Of a stretch of 64,000 bases of DNA, positions 61,283 through 64,000 are shown piece by piece. The translations under genes and the position numbers were made by a program. Source of the stretch: Actinomadura madurae. Lineage in GTDB: Bacteria > Actinomycetota > Actinomycetes > Streptosporangiales > Streptosporangiaceae. Under the pieces are notes generated by a model that ran no database searches, was not told the DNA's origin, and was given only the letters and a program-made list of their open reading frames with translations. Location of the stretch: the NCBI RefSeq assembly GCF_900115095.1, contig NZ_FOVH01000003.1:248001-312000 (forward strand), given 5' to 3'. How positions within the stretch are numbered: position 1 is the first letter of the stretch; the number at the start of each line of letters is the position of its first letter.

Positions 61283-62503
61283 ATGTCCGATCAGGGGGAG
61301 CGCGGCGTGCGCTGGACCGACATGAGCGAGAGCGAGCCGTGGGACGGCGCGGGCGAGGCGACCGGCCCGCAGCCGGCCTCCCCCGAGCCGAAGGTGCCCG
61401 AGGTGTTCATGCCCGCTCCGGTGGGCCGCACCGACTTCTCCGGGTCCGATGACGGCAACGAGAACCTGCCCGGCGTGTGGGGTGCGGCTGGCCCCGCTCC
61501 GGCCGAGACGCCCGGCGCGGACGACGTCAAGGTGGCGCCCGTCCCCGAGGAGGAGGCCCCCCAGTGGGAGGGGTCGCTCTTCGACGAGAGCGGCGGCGAC
61601 GACAGGTACGTTCCGGCCGTGCCCACCGGGTCGGGGCAGCCGGCGAAGCCCGGCAAGCCCAGCAGCGGCAACTGGCAGATGCCGGAGTGGATGGCGGACG
61701 AGGCCGCGGCCGACGCCAAGCTCGGCTCCTCGGTCAAGCCGCCGCGGGACCGGCTGGACGACGGCGGCGGCCGGTCCAGGCTCGTCCTGTTCGGCGGGGT
61801 CGGGCTGCTGGTGGTCGCGCTGCTCGCGGCCGGCGCCGTCTACTTCATGAAGAACTCCGGCGACGAGCCCGCCGACACGGGCAACGCCGACCAGCGGGCG
61901 GCCGCGGAGCAGTCGGAGGCGGCGCAGGTGAAGCTGCCGCCGGACAAGCCGCTGGCGAAGTTCGCCGGGACGCCGAGCCGGATGCTCGGGCGGGTGAACG
62001 ACGAGCATTCGGGCCTGTCGTACCCGCGGATGGCGGCGCCGTGGCAGGTGCCGACCAAGAAGAACAGGCTGGGCACGCCGGGATGGTCGGGGCAGCAGAT
62101 CCTCGTGACGGAGAAGCGCGGCGCGCAGCTCTGGTACGGGCAGCTGCTCACCGGCACGCTGCTGCCGAGCCTGCAGAGCGTCTACCAGGGGCCGGACAGC
62201 GTCAAGAACGTCGCCGGGGTGGTCGCGCAGGGCTACGAGGCGCAGTACTACGCGTTCCCGCACAAGTCGGCGCCGCTGGCGTCGCAGGCGCTGACCGTGG
62301 GCGGGCGTCCGGGCTGGCTGATCGCCTCGTATCTGACGTACCAGCGGGACGGGGTGCGGGCGACCGGTGAGGTCGTCGCGACCGCGGTGATCGACACCGG
62401 CCGGCCGTCGCCGGCCGTGGTGTTCGCGTCGATGCCGAACACGCACAAGCAGCGCTGGCCGGACGTCAACGCGTTCTTCGCGCAACTGAAGATCGCGGCC
62501 TGA
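61283..62503 (+). CDS. single-pass membrane protein with a long acidic cytoplasmic N-terminus
   Basis: A 406-residue protein. Residues 1-155 are disordered-looking and acidic/Pro-rich (VPEVFMPAPVGRTDF, APQWEGSLFDESGG). One membrane helix lies at about 172-192 (LVLFGGVGLLVVALLAAGAV). The outer part (about 225-406) is a globular domain with SYPRMAAPWQVPTK, GTPGWSGQQILVTEKRGAQL and RWPDVNAFFAQLKIAA. I recognise no family, but this topology resembles actinomycete wall-associated proteins that may be kinase or protease partners. ATG 61283 is used; a TTG/GTG start 9 bases earlier is possible. Confidence 0.8.
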   Translation: MSDQGERGVRWTDMSESEPWDGAGEATGPQPASPEPKVPEVFMPAPVGRTDFSGSDDGNENLPGVWGAAGPAPAETPGADDVKVAPVPEEEAPQWEGSLFDESGGDDRYVPAVPTGSGQPAKPGKPSSGNWQMPEWMADEAAADAKLGSSVKPPRDRLDDGGGRSRLVLFGGVGLLVVALLAAGAVYFMKNSGDEPADTGNADQRAAAEQSEAAQVKLPPDKPLAKFAGTPSRMLGRVNDEHSGLSYPRMAAPWQVPTKKNRLGTPGWSGQQILVTEKRGAQLWYGQLLTGTLLPSLQSVYQGPDSVKNVAGVVAQGYEAQYYAFPHKSAPLASQALTVGGRPGWLIASYLTYQRDGVRATGEVVATAVIDTGRPSPAVVFASMPNTHKQRWPDVNAFFAQLKIAA

Positions 62504-62508
62504 CAGAC

Positions 62509-62522
62509 CGAATCGCGTTCTA
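62509..62522. promoter_or_regulatory. degenerate KstR-type box upstream of the acyl-CoA dehydrogenase
   Basis: CGAATCGCGTTCTA matches 6 of the 8 fixed positions of TnnAACnnGTTnnA, with the right half GTTCTA perfect. It lies 35 bases before the start codon at 62558. Confidence 0.35.
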
Positions 62523-62557
62523 ATAAGCTGGCGCCACTCCTGCGGAAAGGTGTGGCC

Positions 62558-64000
62558 ATGGCCATCGGCTTGACCGAAGAACACGAGGCGCTCGCGGCGT
62601 CGGTGCGCGCGTTCGCCGCCCGCGACATCACGCCGAAGGCGGTCCGGGACGCGGACGCCGGCTTCTGGCCCGCGCTCGCCGCGCAGGGCCTTCCGGGGCT
62701 GCACCTGCCCGAGGACGCCGGCGGGCAGGGCTTCGGGATCCTGGAGCAGGCCGTCGCGCTGGAGGAGCTCGGCCGGGCGATGGCCCCCGGCGCCTACACG
62801 CCGACGGTGCTGGCGTCCGCGGTCCTGCACGCGGCCGGGGGCGACGTGCGCGGGCTGGCCGACGGGTCCCGCACGGCGGCGATCGGGCTCTCGGGGAGCC
62901 TGGCCAGGGACGGCGACACCGTCTCCGGCACGATCCAGCCGGTCTTGGGCGCGCCGCTGGCCGACCTGTTCCTGCTGCCGGTCGGTGACGGCTGGGTCGT
63001 CCTCGGACGGGACGACGTCACCGTGGGGTCGCTGGAGTCCCTCGACATCACCCGTCCTGTGGGGTCGGTCACGGTGGACGGCGTGACCGTCCCTGACGGG
63101 CATCTTCTCGATGGGGTCGACGCGCACGCCTTTGCAGCCGTCCTCCTGGGGGCCGAGGCCTGCGGTGTGGCGGGACGCGCCCTGGACGACGCCGTCGCGT
63201 ACGCGAAGCTCCGCGAGCAGTTCGGCCGTCCGATCGGGCAGTTCCAGGGCATCAAGCACAAGTGCGCCCGGATGCTCATCGCCGTAGAGCGCGCCAGGGC
63301 GGCGGTGTGGGACGCCGCACGCGCCCTCGACGAGCCGGAGGACCAGCGCGCCTACGCCATCGGGGTGGCCGCCGCACTGGCCGCCGACGCCGCCGTCACC
63401 TGCGCCGAGGGCAACATCCAGGTGCACGGGGGCATCGGCTACACCTACGAGCACGACGCCCACCTGCTCTACCGGAGGGCGTTGACCCTTCGCGCGCTCC
63501 TGGGCCGGGCGAGCGAGCACCGGGCGGGCGTCGCCGCGCTCGCCGTCCAGGGGGTCAGGCGGCCGATGAGCATCGAGCTGGCCGAGGACGCCGAGCCGGT
63601 CCGCGAGGAGATCCGGGCCCGCGTCGCCGAGCTGGCCGCCATGGAGCCGCTCGGCCGGCGGGCCGCGATGGCGGAGGGCGGCTGGGTGACGCCGCACCTG
63701 CCGGAGCCGTGGGGGCGGGGCGCCGGGCCGCTGGAGCAGGTCGTGATCCAGCAGGAGCTGAAGGCGGCGAACGTCCGCCCGGTGCCGCTGATGATCGCGG
63801 CGTGGGTCGTCCCGTCGCTCGTCCAGTACGGGACGGCCGAGCAGCGGGAGCGGTTCCTGCCGCCGACGCTGCGCGGCGAGATCATCTGGTGCCAGCTGTT
63901 CTCCGAGCCGGGCGCGGGCTCCGACCTCGCCGGGCTGCGCACCCGCGCCGAGCGCGTCGAGGGCGGCTGGACGATCACCGGCCAGAAGATCTGGACGTCG
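62558..64000 (+). CDS. double-domain acyl-CoA dehydrogenase, FadE34/FadE6-like (runs off the right edge)
   Basis: 481 codons are visible with no stop. The first ACAD-like unit (about residues 1-325) begins MAIGLTEEHEALAASVRAFA and includes ACGVAGRALDDAVAYAKLRE, QFGRPIGQFQGIKHKCARM and NIQVHGGIGYTYEHDAHL, the usual C-terminal landmarks of an acyl-CoA dehydrogenase. A second unit starts at about 345 and reaches the FAD-site motif WCQLFSEPGAGSDLAGLRTR before the window ends. Two ACAD units in one chain is the layout of mycobacterial FadE34-type enzymes that oxidise steroid side-chain CoA thioesters. ATG 62558 has GGAAAGG upstream and a degenerate KstR-type box before it. Confidence 0.88.
   Translation, partial: MAIGLTEEHEALAASVRAFAARDITPKAVRDADAGFWPALAAQGLPGLHLPEDAGGQGFGILEQAVALEELGRAMAPGAYTPTVLASAVLHAAGGDVRGLADGSRTAAIGLSGSLARDGDTVSGTIQPVLGAPLADLFLLPVGDGWVVLGRDDVTVGSLESLDITRPVGSVTVDGVTVPDGHLLDGVDAHAFAAVLLGAEACGVAGRALDDAVAYAKLREQFGRPIGQFQGIKHKCARMLIAVERARAAVWDAARALDEPEDQRAYAIGVAAALAADAAVTCAEGNIQVHGGIGYTYEHDAHLLYRRALTLRALLGRASEHRAGVAALAVQGVRRPMSIELAEDAEPVREEIRARVAELAAMEPLGRRAAMAEGGWVTPHLPEPWGRGAGPLEQVVIQQELKAANVRPVPLMIAAWVVPSLVQYGTAEQRERFLPPTLRGEIIWCQLFSEPGAGSDLAGLRTRAERVEGGWTITGQKIWTS

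Overview
The window is about 64 kb of very GC-rich, densely coding DNA from a filamentous actinomycete. A Streptosporangiales / Actinomadura-like source is my guess from gene content; the genus cannot be fixed by eye. Support comes from the prfB-ftsEX-smpB-ssrA block, eukaryote-type kinases, a 180-kDa-class NAD-glutamate dehydrogenase, STAND/TPR regulators, and GTG/TTG starts throughout. No transposase, integrase, CRISPR array, rRNA or ordinary tRNA was seen; the only stable RNA found is tmRNA.

Layout. 0-14 kb: an ECF sigma / zinc anti-sigma / membrane protein operon, then catabolic enzymes (pruA, acetoacetyl-CoA synthetase, large NAD-GDH), a HAD-like protein with an altered nucleophile, a Uma2 nuclease-like protein and a membrane Ser/Thr kinase. 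14-25 kb: two related lipoproteins flanking prfB, then ftsE, ftsX, an S41 protease, smpB, a penicillin-binding-protein-like protein that has lost its catalytic motifs, and ssrA with its terminator. 25-28.8 kb: a kinase with a seven-repeat WD40 tail and an M20 amidohydrolase. 28.8-32.4 kb: a minus-strand group of a SLATT 2TM protein, a SLOG nucleotide-binding protein and a TIR-like/deoxyribosyltransferase-like protein fused to a methyltransferase. This looks like an undescribed nucleotide-signalled conflict system. 32.4-38.9 kb: small metabolic and regulatory genes (DHFR-like, AraC, VOC, LysR with an isocitrate-lyase-family target, a PD-(D/E)XK protein, GNAT).

38.9-56.6 kb is the most striking region. 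Two paralogous FxsB-like radical SAM/SPASM enzymes bracket a set of NTPases: an NB-ARC/TPR protein, an nSTAND/TPR protein, an MFS transporter and a complete vWA-MoxR-VMAP ternary conflict module. The vWA-like component of that module (SAV_2336 type) is fused to its own NB-ARC/TPR. Next to it lies a nucleotidyl-cyclase-like protein with an EAD2-like adaptor. Two small genes, one beside each radical SAM enzyme, encode candidate RiPP precursors sharing a C-terminal Phe-Asp-Asn-(Lys/Arg) motif, the kind of three-residue motif that cyclophane-forming radical SAM enzymes act on. A shared GTGT-N6-ACAC-type inverted repeat precedes two of the transcription units. I infer a coupled peptide-modification / STAND / VMAP system.

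56.6-64 kb: an NTF2-like protein, an LLM flavin oxidoreductase and a double-domain FadE34-like acyl-CoA dehydrogenase, each preceded by a full or degenerate KstR-type box, which suggests a steroid or acyl-CoA catabolic regulon. Between them are a deletion-damaged Crp/Fnr gene, a repeat-protein fragment, an SDR, an EI24/CysZ-like membrane protein and a single-pass membrane protein.
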